A stretch of DNA of 64,000 nt from positions 39,051 to 103,050 of the forward strand of contig NZ_JNIW01000006.1 in NCBI RefSeq assembly GCF_000701425.1, given 5' to 3'. The notes beneath the pieces are model-generated. The model did not search any database and was not told where the DNA came from. It saw only the letters and a program-made list of their open reading frames with translations. The stretch is from Deinococcus frigens DSM 12807. GTDB lineage: Bacteria; Deinococcota; Deinococci; Deinococcales; Deinococcaceae. The translations under genes and the position numbers were made by a program. Shown here in pieces: positions 22,529 to 36,777 of the stretch; positions within the stretch are counted from its first letter, which is position 1; each line of letters begins with the position of its first letter.

Positions 22529-22676
22529 ACCTGTAGTGCTAGCACGCGCAAGCTGATGATGGCTGAGTGATTGGGCGGCCCGCTGTTGATCCGGCGTTGA
22601 TTGATCCTGCGTTAATCCGGCGAACTTTCAGCCGTGGCCCGCGCGCGCTGAAAGTGGGGCGTTCAGACTGGGCGGC

Positions 22677-23357
22677 ATGACCCCCACTCCCGCCGATGTC
22701 CAGCGCCTGACCGATGCCGACACCGCCCGTGCCCTGCGGCAGAACGTCGCCTTCCTGACCCTGTTCGTCGCCCCCCACTCGCCCAGCGAGATCGCCGTCT
22801 CGGCGGGCATGGCGGCCAACCTGGCACACCACCACGCCCGCAAACTGGCCGGGCTGGGCCTGCTGCTGGAGGTCCGGCGTGAGGGGGGCCGGGTGTTCTA
22901 CCAACTGGCGGCGCGGGAGTTCCGGGTGCCGTGGACGGTGCTGCCGCCCGTCGATCCTGAAGGCGGCGAGGTGCTGACCCTACGGCGGATCACTGACAAC
23001 TTTCAGCGGGCCTACGAGCGCTCCTTCCTGCCGCTGGGCAGCGAGGACGAGGAGGCCGTCATCGGGTTCAGCAACGCCCCAGGCGAGGCGGAAGTCCCCC
23101 CAAAACTTACCTCCAGACCGCTGGAATCGCATCCCAGCCATCTGGAAGCGCTGACCCTGCGGCTGACACCGGAGCGCTACCGCAAGCTCGTCGGTGACCT
23201 CAGCCAACTGCTCAAGGCAGCGGCGGCGGACGGCCTCAAAGATCAGGGCCAGGTCTGCACGCTTGCCGTCCTGGCCTCTCGCGGCGCGCTGGACGGCCAG
23301 GGCGAGTTCGTGGGGCGCACCTCGCACACCACCAGTTCTTTCCTGGGCGCGGATTGA
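22677..23357 (+). CDS. ArsR-like winged-helix regulator
   Basis: A 226-residue protein whose N-terminal 85 residues form a winged helix of ArsR/MarR type (TLFVAPHSPSEIAVSAGMAANLAHHHARKLAGLGLL, then wing VRREGGRVFYQL). The C-terminal part has a conserved-looking RLTPERYRKLVGDLSQLL helix and a tail that looks disordered. Known metal-binding cysteine sets are absent; there is a single Cys. Target and signal are unknown. It is convergent with the TAXI-type gene. Confidence 0.75.
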   Translation: MTPTPADVQRLTDADTARALRQNVAFLTLFVAPHSPSEIAVSAGMAANLAHHHARKLAGLGLLLEVRREGGRVFYQLAAREFRVPWTVLPPVDPEGGEVLTLRRITDNFQRAYERSFLPLGSEDEEAVIGFSNAPGEAEVPPKLTSRPLESHPSHLEALTLRLTPERYRKLVGDLSQLLKAAAADGLKDQGQVCTLAVLASRGALDGQGEFVGRTSHTTSSFLGAD

Positions 23358-23373
23358 CCGTGCTGCCGCTTCC

Positions 23374-23421
23374 CTGTACTCTGGCCTCGCTGTACTCCGG
23401 CCTACCTGTACTCCGGCCACG
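23374..23421 (+). repeat. 16-bp unit, three tandem copies
   Basis: Three near-identical 16-base units beginning CTGTACTC at 23374, 23390 and 23406. The third overlaps the 3' end of the TAXI-type gene and encodes its terminal PEYR and stop. Confidence 0.75.
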
Positions 23422-24283
23422 GCCAGGTCTTGAAGGTCACCTGCTGCCATTTGGGGTGCATGCCCTCGTCTTCCTGAAGGTTGACCAGCCTGCCCTCGGC
23501 GCACTTCTTGTAGGCCAGCAGGCGCTGTTTCTTGTCCGGGGTCTTGAAGTCGCGGGTGACCAGCACGCTCTGCACGGCGACGGTGGGCACGCCCGAGACG
23601 CTCAGGTTGGGGTACAGCAGCTTGGCACCGGTGTAGATGCCCTCCAGCGGCGGGCTGAACGGCACCGGCACCAGCCGCACCCCGCTGAGGCCCTTGACCC
23701 ACGCGGCAGGCTGCCCGATGACCGCCAGCACGGCGTCCACCTGCCCGGCGTTCAGGGCGGCGAAAGCGGCGGGCTGGTCCTTGACGGGCACGATGCTGTA
23801 CGGCACCGCCAGTTTGGCGCTCAGCACCTTGGCGGTGATCACGCTGCCGCCCCAGGCCGCCACCCGCTTGTCTTTCAGATCACCGAACGTTTGCACGCCC
23901 GTTACGGTGGTCTTGCCCAGAAAGCTCTTGCTGGTCACGGGCGGTTTGGCGAACAGGTGAATTTCCTCGTCGTACAGCGGCAGCAGCGCCTTGATGTTCG
24001 CCACCCTGGGATCCTGATCGATCTGCTGGCGGGCCTTAAGAACGTCACTCTGCACGAAAGCCAGCGAGACTTCGTTGTTCATCAGCAGATCGATGTTGTC
24101 CAGGCTGCCGCCGGTGCCGCGCTCCTTGAGGTACGCGCTCTGGGTGCAGACCTGCCCGATGTTCTTGAACATGGCGCTGTAGGTGCCGGTGGGGCTGCCG
24201 GTGGCAACGTTAAACGAGGTGGGATCGGCGGCGTGGGCGAGGCCCAAGGTGGACAGCAGGAGCAGGCTCAGAGCGCGGGTCAT
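23402..24283 (-). CDS. TAXI-family TRAP transporter solute-binding protein
   Basis: A 293-residue periplasmic substrate-binding protein of the TAXI class of TRAP transporters, Na+- or H+-driven importers of small organic acids. It has a signal peptide (MTRALSLLLLSTLGLAHA) and the family marks FNVATGSPTGTYSAM, GSLDNIDLL, VSLAFVQSDV and FGDLKDKRVAAWGGSVITAKVL. The fused membrane permease that TAXI proteins need is not next to it and must be elsewhere or missing. The neighbour upstream encodes an unusual membrane coiled-coil protein. Confidence 0.92.
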   Translation of the reverse strand: MTRALSLLLLSTLGLAHAADPTSFNVATGSPTGTYSAMFKNIGQVCTQSAYLKERGTGGSLDNIDLLMNNEVSLAFVQSDVLKARQQIDQDPRVANIKALLPLYDEEIHLFAKPPVTSKSFLGKTTVTGVQTFGDLKDKRVAAWGGSVITAKVLSAKLAVPYSIVPVKDQPAAFAALNAGQVDAVLAVIGQPAAWVKGLSGVRLVPVPFSPPLEGIYTGAKLLYPNLSVSGVPTVAVQSVLVTRDFKTPDKKQRLLAYKKCAEGRLVNLQEDEGMHPKWQQVTFKTWPWPEYR

Positions 24284-24305
24284 AGTGGACCTCCAGGACA
24301 GGGAT

Positions 24306-24500
24306 TCATTTCAGTTCGCCGTAACCGTCGCCGTTGGTGGTGGCTGGGGGCGTAACCGGACGGGATGGCGTGGCGGGCACAGAGGGAGTGGACACCGTGG
24401 CCCCGCCGCCAAAAAACCCCTGCTGATCCAGATAGACGGCGGCGGCACACAGGAGCAGGACGGCGGCCAGCACGGCGGTCAGGACGCGGGCGCGGGTCAT
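24306..24500 (-). CDS. Membrane-helix frame, probably the 3' part of the gene upstream
   Basis: Sixty-four codons beginning with a strong membrane helix (VLTAVLAAVLLLCAAAVYLDQQGFF) followed by a Pro/Thr-rich tail. Read upstream of its ATG, the same frame continues as sensible protein (AALSQATRGELARERGQK), so it appears to be the continuation of the frame at 24514-25287, displaced by one base near 24560. As an independent gene it lacks a ribosome binding site. Confidence 0.45.
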   Translation of the reverse strand: MTRARVLTAVLAAVLLLCAAAVYLDQQGFFGGGATVSTPSVPATPSRPVTPPATTNGDGYGELK

Positions 24501-24513
24501 CTTCTGGCCCCGC

Positions 24514-25287
24514 TCACGCGCCAGCTCCCCGCGCGTGGCCTGACTGAGCGCGGCCCGGCTGCCCGCCTGCCGCCAGCGCCTCGTCCAGCAGGGTGGCGTT
24601 GCGGCCCGCGCGGCGGGCGATCTCGCTCAGGGCGCTCTCGGTCACGTGGCGGTCCTCGGCGCTCAGGTTGGCCTGTTGCAGCGCGGAGGCCACGTTGCCC
24701 TTGGCCTGGCTCAACTGCGTGTCGATGCGCGCCTTCTTGATCTGGCGGTCAAACTCGCCCAGATCGGCGCGCAGGTCCGAGAGGTGGGTCTGGGCGCGGG
24801 CAAAGGCGTCGCGGCTGACCTGCAAGTCGTTTTCCCATCTTCCGGTATCGGCGGCGTCCATGTCGGCCCGGTTGGTATCGATCAGGCGGCGAAAGTCTTC
24901 CAGGTGCCCGTTGGCCTCGGCCAGTTGGCGACCCTTGGCGGTGATCAGGTCCTCGAACTGCTTGCGTTGCAAGATCAGCGTCTCCAGCGGCATGGCCCGC
25001 GCCACCGCCTCCTTGGCTCGCACCCGGCCCGCGCTCAGCGCCAGCATTAAAGCGGGCAGCAGCGCGATCACCGCCAGCAACGCCACGCCGAAGGCCAGGA
25101 TGGTCACGGTGGTCAGCGCCACATTGAACAGCGCCACCACCGCGCCGCCCAGCACCGCTAGGGCCAGCACGCCGCCGCCCGTCGCCAGCGCGATCTTGCC
25201 CGCCGTGACGGGCCGGGGGGCCAGTTCGGTGCCGCTGCTCTCAGGCCGCAGCTTGATCACCGTCTCCTGGGGGACAGGTTCGTTCAT
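24514..25287 (-). CDS. Membrane protein with coiled coil, probably frameshifted near its end
   Basis: A 257-codon frame of no recognised family. Residues 25-90 hold two membrane helices (VLALAVLGGAVVALFNVAL; TILAFGVALLAVIALLPALMLAL). Residues 95-225 form a long helical coiled coil (ILQRKQFEDLITAKGRQLAEAN; SDLRADLGEFDRQIKKARI), reminiscent in style of PspA-like proteins but without clear homology. The last dozen residues (QPGRAQSGHARGAGA) look like an out-of-frame tail. Removing one C near 24560 would join it to the downstream frame with a third membrane helix. It lies upstream of the TAXI-type gene on the same strand. Confidence 0.65.
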   Translation of the reverse strand: MNEPVPQETVIKLRPESSGTELAPRPVTAGKIALATGGGVLALAVLGGAVVALFNVALTTVTILAFGVALLAVIALLPALMLALSAGRVRAKEAVARAMPLETLILQRKQFEDLITAKGRQLAEANGHLEDFRRLIDTNRADMDAADTGRWENDLQVSRDAFARAQTHLSDLRADLGEFDRQIKKARIDTQLSQAKGNVASALQQANLSAEDRHVTESALSEIARRAGRNATLLDEALAAGGQPGRAQSGHARGAGA

Positions 25288-25413
25288 GCTTCTTTATACG
25301 GCTGGCGAGGCTGGGAAGTTGCCGGGGAGGGTGGGGGAGAGGACACGGAGGGCGGCAGAGACATGTCCATCATTCACTGCCACAGCCGCTCTCTCAGAAG
25401 GCAGCCAGGGGGA

Positions 25414-26433
25414 TCACAACTTCGCCAGTTCCGTCTGTGCCGCCAAAAAACCGGGGCGCAACCGCAGCGCCTCGCGGTAGGCGGCCTTCGCGTCGGCCAC
25501 GCGGCCCAGTCCGGTCAGGGCGCGGCCCCGCCAGTAGTACATCTCCTCATGGGCGGGAGCGTCGCGCAGCACCGCGCTGGTCAGACGGAGGACGTCGTCG
25601 TAACGGGCGTTGCGGGTGTACGCCTCCAGCGGGCCGAAGGAATACCACAGCGTCCGCCACGGCAGGCCGCCCACGGCGTGCGCCGGGCGGGTGGGATCGA
25701 GTTTCGGATCTGGCCGGGCCGCGAACGCCGCGTCGAAGGCCCGCACCGCGCCGCGCGAATCGCCCAGATTCAGTTTGGCCTGTCCCACATTCAGCCACGC
25801 CACCGCGTCGTTCTTCTTCTCGGCCTCGTTCAGCGCCACGCGCAGGGCGGCACGTTTCGAGACGCGCGCGTCGGCGTGGTAGCCCAGCGCCGCGTCCAGT
25901 TCGGCCTGCCGCGCTCTGGGGGCGATCACCAGATAGGTGCGCCCGAACGCACGCCACAGCTCGTCCAGCTCGGCGTAGCTGAAACCCAGGCGGCCCATAT
26001 ACGAGTCCAGCGCCGAGAAGGTGCCTCCCGCGTCGTCGTAGCCGGTCAGCAGGCGGTAATGACCCATGCCGCCGCTGTCGTGTGTGACGAACCACGTTTC
26101 GGCGATCACCGGGAACCCGGCGGCCAGCAGCCGCCTGAGCATCAGCGGTGTGCCGCCGCGTGCCAGATGAACGCTCATGCTCTGGCTGCGCGCAAAGGCG
26201 GCCAGTTCCTCCGGCGACACGTTCACGTCGCCCCCATTGGTCTTGAGCTTTGGGGCGATGTCGTACTGGTTCAGGGTGCTGCCCCAGCGGCTCAGGGCCA
26301 TGCCCACCGTCACCGGGCCGCAGTTGTTCAGCCGCTGGTACTCGTGCGTGATCTTGCCGACGCTGACCTGCGCGGGCAGCGCCGAGGCCACTCCGAGCAA
26401 GCCGCAGGTGAGCAGGGAAAGGAAGACGCGCAC
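25414..26433 (-). CDS. Exported C39-like peptidase with TPR repeats
   Basis: A 339-residue secreted protein starting with GTG. After a signal peptide (to about residue 21) comes a papain-like C39 domain with the catalytic Cys in QRLNNCGPVTVGMAL and His in GGMGHYRLLTGYDD; GTFSALDSYMG supplies the Asp. From about residue 190 there are tetratricopeptide-type helices (AVAWLNVGQAKLNLGDSRGA; YYWRGRALTGLGRVADA). Such proteins probably cleave or bind peptides at the envelope; no bacteriocin exporter is adjacent, so the substrate is unknown. Confidence 0.88.
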   Translation of the reverse strand: MRVFLSLLTCGLLGVASALPAQVSVGKITHEYQRLNNCGPVTVGMALSRWGSTLNQYDIAPKLKTNGGDVNVSPEELAAFARSQSMSVHLARGGTPLMLRRLLAAGFPVIAETWFVTHDSGGMGHYRLLTGYDDAGGTFSALDSYMGRLGFSYAELDELWRAFGRTYLVIAPRARQAELDAALGYHADARVSKRAALRVALNEAEKKNDAVAWLNVGQAKLNLGDSRGAVRAFDAAFAARPDPKLDPTRPAHAVGGLPWRTLWYSFGPLEAYTRNARYDDVLRLTSAVLRDAPAHEEMYYWRGRALTGLGRVADAKAAYREALRLRPGFLAAQTELAKL

Positions 26434-26517
26434 TGCCGTCCATCATGACCAGCGCTCATGATCTGCGACTGAGGCGGGAAAGTGACGGGGAGGGCATTCA
26501 CAGGATCGGGCGGCGTT

Positions 26518-26678
26518 ATGACGGCATCAGAGAACAAGGATAAATGAGAGCATCCATTGTCTCTAATGCTCGGCAACATTCAATCACCGTCCTGGGCAGA
26601 ACAGACGACAGACGCCCATGAGGACGCTCGCCCGCCCATTCGGTCAACAGCACACAACCCTTTCGACAAACGCTCCAA
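26518..26678 (-). repeat. Dispersed intergenic repeat, copy B
   Basis: Reading on the minus strand from TTGGAGCG to TTCTCTGATGCCGT, it aligns with 33500-33690 on the plus strand. Shared blocks include GACCGAATGGGCGGGC (one mismatch to copy A), TCATGGGCGTCTGT, GTCTGTTCTGC and GAATGTTGCCG. By eye the first 125 bases are roughly 80% identical. There are no clear terminal inverted repeats. Confidence 0.65.
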
Positions 26679-26774
26679 CGGGGCGTTTCTGACCGCTGGC
26701 AACAGGAGACCGCCCGGCCACCATAGATCGATTCTGGAGTGAGCTTGACAGCGCCTTGCTGAGCCTTTTTCGGA

Positions 26775-26811
26775 GGTGATCCCCTCAGGCATCGGAGGTG
26801 AGGGGATCACC
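26775..26811. terminator. 13-bp hairpin after the oxidoreductase gene
   Basis: A perfect 13-base stem (GGTGATCCCCTCA with TGAGGGGATCACC) and 11-base loop, 17 bases past the stop codon of the minus-strand oxidoreductase gene. No T tract follows, so its terminator role is likely but not certain. Confidence 0.6.
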
Positions 26812-26827
26812 TTCGAGACTTTTGAGG

Positions 26828-27865
26828 CTACAGCTTAACCACCATCTTTCCGGTGTTCTGGCCGTCCAGCAGGCCCATGAACGCGCCGGGCATGCTGCCA
26901 ATGCCCTCCACCACCGTCTCGTCGTAGTGTAGCTCGCCGGACGCGATCCAGCCGCCGACCTCCTGAACGAACTGGGAAAACAGGTGGCTGTAGCTGCTGA
27001 CGATAAAACCCCTGAGCGTGAGCTGTTTGCCGATGGCGAGGGCCAGATTGCGCGGGGCGCTGGGGGCCTCGGTGGCGTTGTACTGGCTGATCGCCCCGCA
27101 CAGCGCCGCCCGCCCGAAGGGGTTAAAGGAAAACAGCGCCGCTTCCAGATGATCGCCGCCCACGTTGTCGAAATACACGTCGATGCCGTCTGGCGCGGCC
27201 TCGCGGAGCTGCTTGCCGACCGGGCCATCTTTGTAATTGAAGGCGGCGTCGAAGCCCAGTTTCCCGGTCAGGTGCGCCACCTTGTCGGCGGACCCGGTGC
27301 TGCCGATCACGCGCGCGGCCCCCTTCAGGCGGGCGATCTGGCCCACGGCGCTGCCCACTGCCCCCGCCGCACCAGAGACGAACACCACGTCCCCCTCCTT
27401 GAAGGCGGCAATTTCCAGCAGCCCCACGTAGGCGGTCAGGCCGGGCATGCCCAGAATGCCCAGGTAAGCGCTGGGGGAGACGCCATCCTGGGCGTCCACC
27501 TTGCGGGCCGCCTTTGCTGAAAGCAGCGCGTGGGTGCGCCATCCCTGATCGTGCAGCACCAGATCGCCGGGCTTAAGGCCGTCCGCATTCGAGGCCACCA
27601 CCTCGCCCACCGCGCCGCCGGTCATGGTCTCCCCCAGCGCGAAGGGCGGCGTGTAGGACTTCACGTCGTTCATGCGCCCGCGCATGTATGGATCAACGCT
27701 CAGAAACAGGTTGCGGATCAGGACCTCGCCCTCGCCCGGCTGGCCCAGCTCGCGCTCCACCAGCGCAAAATCGCTGTCTGTGGGCGCACCCTGGGGACGG
27801 GCGGCCAGTTGGATCTCGCGGGATAGTGTTTTTTCACGGGATACCGTTTTCTCTGAAGTCGTCAT
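26828..27865 (-). CDS. NADPH-dependent alkenal/one oxidoreductase, zinc-free MDR family
   Basis: A 345-residue medium-chain dehydrogenase/reductase of the leukotriene B4 dehydrogenase/curcumin reductase type, which reduces activated C=C bonds using NADPH. Family marks are FLSVDPYMRGRM, MTGGAVGEVVAS, GMPGLTAYVGLLEI, the Rossmann motif VSGAAGAVGSAVGQIA and FDNVGGDHLEAAL. No zinc-binding cysteines are present. The extra N-terminus (TSEKTVSREKTLSREIQ) contains a small TVSRE/TLSRE duplication. Substrate not inferable from neighbours. Confidence 0.93.
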   Translation of the reverse strand: MTTSEKTVSREKTLSREIQLAARPQGAPTDSDFALVERELGQPGEGEVLIRNLFLSVDPYMRGRMNDVKSYTPPFALGETMTGGAVGEVVASNADGLKPGDLVLHDQGWRTHALLSAKAARKVDAQDGVSPSAYLGILGMPGLTAYVGLLEIAAFKEGDVVFVSGAAGAVGSAVGQIARLKGAARVIGSTGSADKVAHLTGKLGFDAAFNYKDGPVGKQLREAAPDGIDVYFDNVGGDHLEAALFSFNPFGRAALCGAISQYNATEAPSAPRNLALAIGKQLTLRGFIVSSYSHLFSQFVQEVGGWIASGELHYDETVVEGIGSMPGAFMGLLDGQNTGKMVVKL

Positions 27866-27932
27866 GACGGTATTGGGCTGCCTGCACAGCGGCAGAAATG
27901 TGATCTAAGATTCAATTAACGCTGCTTCTGAT

Positions 27933-29189
<1,257 letters not shown>

Positions 29190-29196
29190 CGGCTCA

Positions 29197-29202
29197 AGGA
29201 TA
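29197..29202 (-). promoter_or_regulatory. Leaderless-type -10 box for the antiporter gene
   Basis: TATCCT on the minus strand, 7 bases before the ATG at 29189. Confidence 0.5.
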
Positions 29203-29253
29203 GTGCGGCGCTGAGTCGAGAGTGCGTTGGACAGGAATCAGGACGCCCCAGCC

Positions 29254-30084
29254 TCAGCCTTTACGCGCTGTCCGCCCCTGGTCAATCACTTTCTGGCCCA
29301 GCAGTTGTAGCGCAAATTTGCCCACGAAGCGGGGGTTGTGCTTGGCGTAGCGTTTCCACAACCGGCGCGGCTCCATGATCAGGCGGAACAGCCACTCCAG
29401 CCCCAGCTTCTGCATGGCGGCGGGGGCCTGCTTGACCCGCCCGGAGTGGAAGTCGAAGGCGGCCCCCATCCCCAGCAGCACGGCGTCCAGACGCCCGGTG
29501 TGGGCAGCCATCCAGCGCTCCTGCTTGGGGCAGCCGATGCCCACGAACACGATTCTGGCCTCGGAGTCAACGATCTGCTGCGTGTACAGCGCGTCTTCCT
29601 CGGGGGTGGGGGGCCGGAAGGGTGGCGCGATCATGCAGGCCAGTTCGATGCCCGGATACTCGGTCCGCAGGAACTGCGCAAATGCCTCCAGGCTCTCGGG
29701 CGTGCCGCCGTACAGCGCGATGGGCACCCCTTCACGGGCGGCGGCCTCGCAGACATGCAGCATCAGGGTGGGGCCGTAGACGCGCTCGGCCTGCGCCGTG
29801 CCCAGCGCCTTCAAGGCCCACACCAGCGGCATACCGTCGGGGGTCACCAGATCGGCCCCGTTTACCACGTCCCGGAATTCCGCGCTGTCGCTGGTTTCCA
29901 TCACCATGTGAACGTTGGAGGCGCAGACGTAACGCGCCTCGCCCACCTGCGCCCAGGCAACAATCTGCGCCGTGGCGTCCGCGTAGGTGGTGGCGTCCAC
30001 CCGCATGCCCAGGACCAGGCGGGAAGTTGGGGTGGGCGGGGCGGACACGGCAGGGCGCAGATCGGGCGAGGTGGGAAAAGACAT
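29254..30084 (-). CDS. WecG/TagA/CpsF-family glycosyltransferase
   Basis: A 276-residue GT26-family transferase that adds a sugar (often ManNAc or a uronic acid) to an undecaprenyl-linked acceptor at the cytoplasmic face of the membrane. Family motifs are YVCASNVHMVMETSDS, DGMPLVWALK, LYGGTPES and FVGIGCPKQERWM, plus AFDFHSGRVKQAP. The C-terminal appendix (LEWLFRLIMEPRRLWKRY) is the usual membrane-associating element. It follows the polymerase/ligase gene by 3 bases, so the pair forms an operon for a surface polysaccharide. Confidence 0.94.
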   Translation of the reverse strand: MSFPTSPDLRPAVSAPPTPTSRLVLGMRVDATTYADATAQIVAWAQVGEARYVCASNVHMVMETSDSAEFRDVVNGADLVTPDGMPLVWALKALGTAQAERVYGPTLMLHVCEAAAREGVPIALYGGTPESLEAFAQFLRTEYPGIELACMIAPPFRPPTPEEDALYTQQIVDSEARIVFVGIGCPKQERWMAAHTGRLDAVLLGMGAAFDFHSGRVKQAPAAMQKLGLEWLFRLIMEPRRLWKRYAKHNPRFVGKFALQLLGQKVIDQGRTARKG

Positions 30085-30087
30085 CGT

Positions 30088-31647
30088 TCAGGACTCCTTG
30101 AAGAGATTGGGGGCAGGCAGGGCGGTGGGCGGCGGCAGGGCAGATTCGGACAGCACAGGAGTTTCAGACAGTGAGACCCCCCGGCGCTGGGCCTCCATGA
30201 CCGCCAGCCCGAAGCCGAATAGGCACCAGAACCAGATGCCCCCCTGCGGTCCTTCCAGGTACACGTCGAACGCCGCGTTGACTAAAAAGGCCATCCAGTA
30301 CGCGAAGATCCACAGATTCAGGCTGGCCCACAGCGTTTGACGGGCGGCGCGTGCGCGGGCGTAGGCGCGCAGCAAGCTGAACCCAAAGGCTAGTTGCAGG
30401 ACCACCCAGGCCAGGAAGCCCGGCACCCCGGAGCGGGCCAGAAAGGTCAGATGGCCGTTGTGCGGATTTCTCAGCGAGTTGTCACTGTAGACCTGAAAAC
30501 CGTCGGAGTTGGCTAGGTTAATGCCGTACCCCTTGCCGGTCCAGAAATAGGGGCCGTAAACCGTGTAATCCACGATCTCGTTCCACCAGTCCAACCGCCA
30601 GGTGCGGGTGCCCTCTCTGGAATTTGAACCGGAATCGCCGACGATGCTCTGGGCATTGAGCACCAGGGCCTCGGCGGAAATGTCCCGCTGTCCCCCCAGA
30701 TTAATCTTGAGATTGGTGGCGACCAGCAGCGTGAGGATCAGGGCCACCAGGTACAGGGGCCGCCCCCAGCCGCTGCGGGGCCTCAGCAGAATAATGAATA
30801 CGCCGCTGGCAAGAACGGCCAGCAGAGCCGCGCGGCTCGGGGAAATGGCCAGACAGCCCACCAGCAACAGGCCCCACCACAGCCACTCCTGCCAGCCCCG
30901 GCGGCCTCCCGGCGCTGTGAACCGCTGGTGCAATCCCAGCAGCAAGAAAGCCACGATCCCCGCCAGGTGCACGCCGATGTCCCCGGCCTTGGGCGACAGC
31001 AACGGCGTCCCACTGCCCGGCCACTCGGGAATGACGCGCTCAAACAGCTTGAAGAGGACCAGGCTCAAAGGCGCGAGGAACAGGAACCACGGAATCAGCC
31101 GGGCGTACTGTTTCAGGACCTGCTCCAGCCAGCCCAGGCGCAGCAGCAAGCCCGCCACGATCAGCGCAAAGGCCGCGTAGAGCCAGATCACGCTGTCACG
31201 TAGCGCATCGACTTTGTACAGGCTGATGTACGGCACGGTGCTGATCAGGCCGATGAGCATGAATACGCCCAGCAGCGCCAGCAGGCCCCGGTAGTGGCGA
31301 ATCCCGACTGTGCCCACCCGCCACAGGGCCAGCAGGCTGAGGGCCAGCGCCAGTTCGCCCACGAACAGCGGGGCAACTCCGATGTACGAGTACCCCTTGC
31401 CCAGAAAAGCGTAGCCGATCAGCGAGACCCCGATGAAGCCCAGGGCCAACTGAGACAGGCGGTCCCAGGCGCGCGTCACTCCGGCGAGCAGGACCACTAG
31501 AACGGTCACCGCCCCGGCCAGTAGCGGCTGCTTGACGGCCAGCAGGCCCACCAGCAGCGCGGCAACCAACAGGACCAGCCACACCGGCCACCCGATGCGC
31601 GGGGAGGGACTTGCGGCCCCGGGGTTTCGCAGCGGCATGGACTTCAT
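30088..31647 (-). CDS. O-antigen ligase/polymerase-like membrane protein (Wzy_C)
   Basis: A 519-residue protein with about 12 membrane helices and a large external loop, as in O-antigen ligases and Wzy polymerases. The loop carries the family features SREGTRTWRLDWWNEIV and RNPHNGHLTFLARSG with Arg and His thought to act in catalysis. It polymerises or transfers a lipid-linked glycan outside the membrane. ATG at 31647 or three codons later is possible. Upstream of and almost touching the WecG-type gene. Confidence 0.88.
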   Translation of the reverse strand: MKSMPLRNPGAASPSPRIGWPVWLVLLVAALLVGLLAVKQPLLAGAVTVLVVLLAGVTRAWDRLSQLALGFIGVSLIGYAFLGKGYSYIGVAPLFVGELALALSLLALWRVGTVGIRHYRGLLALLGVFMLIGLISTVPYISLYKVDALRDSVIWLYAAFALIVAGLLLRLGWLEQVLKQYARLIPWFLFLAPLSLVLFKLFERVIPEWPGSGTPLLSPKAGDIGVHLAGIVAFLLLGLHQRFTAPGGRRGWQEWLWWGLLLVGCLAISPSRAALLAVLASGVFIILLRPRSGWGRPLYLVALILTLLVATNLKINLGGQRDISAEALVLNAQSIVGDSGSNSREGTRTWRLDWWNEIVDYTVYGPYFWTGKGYGINLANSDGFQVYSDNSLRNPHNGHLTFLARSGVPGFLAWVVLQLAFGFSLLRAYARARAARQTLWASLNLWIFAYWMAFLVNAAFDVYLEGPQGGIWFWCLFGFGLAVMEAQRRGVSLSETPVLSESALPPPTALPAPNLFKES

Positions 31648-32166
31648 ACAGACTCCGGTGGACAGGTGTCAGGAAGACCTAGAAACTTGAGTGGGCGTTT
31701 AGGAGTTCTCATGGGCGCTGCTCCCGACAGGGCAGCGGGAAGAGGATAAATGGGTTTCGGGCGTGGAGTGGACCAACCCGCGCTGCCCCAGTGTGGATGC
31801 GAAACAGACGGAACCTGTGTCACAGGTTGTTTGCCGTGAAAAGATGAGAATGCTAACTGGCTGCTGAAGTCCAGGTATCCAGAGTTTGCGGCGGCTGAGG
31901 CTCCTGAGACAGATGGCGGACGGACGGCCCAGGGAGGGGCCGGTTCGGGGCAGGTGACAGGGTGATTGGACATTAAGGTGGACAGGCGGCTTGCAGACAT
32001 GCTTCTCCCAGAAGTTGGTGCGGACCCGGCCCGAACTTCGTAACGCGCCGGAATGTAGACCGTGGGCCGCTAACAAAAAATAAACGGGACGCATTGCCTA
32101 CCGAGTGGCGGCTGAATCGTGGGTGTGGAGCGCCCGCGTGGGGGACGGGCTGAGGTCTCCCTGGGT
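31648..32166. other. Intergenic region upstream of the polymerase operon
   Basis: About 520 bases between two minus-strand genes. Short open frames on both strands show no coding periodicity I trust. It is less GC-rich than its neighbours and must contain the promoter of the polymerase/glycosyltransferase pair and perhaps a long leader, but I see no clear box or hairpin. Confidence 0.45.
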
Positions 32167-33375
<1,209 letters not shown>

Positions 33376-33702
33376 GAGGCCACACTATAGGTCGGCTGGA
33401 TGGGCTGTGTGGCTCAGGTGCTGGCCGGGGGCACCGGTGTGGGCGGCTGATCACCCCCATCTGGGGGCCATAACCACTCCGCAGGAGATAGGAATGACTT
33501 TGGAGCATCTGTCAAAAGAGTGGTCTGCTCTTGACCGACTGGGCGGGCAAGCGTCTCCATGGGCATCTGTTCATGACGACCGTCTGTTCTGCTCAGGACA
33601 GTGAATGAATGTTGCCGGGCATCTGGGATTGGTACAGCTCCGTAGGAGAGAATGGAAACCTTCAGTTGTCTTTTTCTCTGATGCCGTTATCCGGACAGTA
33701 CT
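33376..33702. other. Intergenic region between alaS and the beta-helix gene
   Basis: About 327 bases, mostly occupied by repeat copy A (33500-33690). A short GC hairpin (CCCCCATCTGGGGG, about 33456-33469) lies upstream of the repeat. Confidence 0.5.
33500..33690 (+). repeat. Dispersed intergenic repeat, copy A
   Basis: Partner of the repeat at 26518-26678 in opposite orientation, about 7 kb away. The two share about 125 aligned bases at the left, then diverge, then share TTCTCTGATGCCGT at the right; copy A is about 30 bases longer in between. It lies just downstream of alaS. Confidence 0.65.

Positions 33703-36777
<3,075 letters not shown>

Larger units (their letters stand above)
26434..26827. 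other. Intergenic region with a dispersed repeat and a hairpin
   Basis: About 394 bases. It holds a copy of a diverged repeat (26518-26678) and a hairpin (26775-26811). Short minus-strand frames here come from the repeat and resemble frames at the other copy; I do not accept them as genes. Confidence 0.55.
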
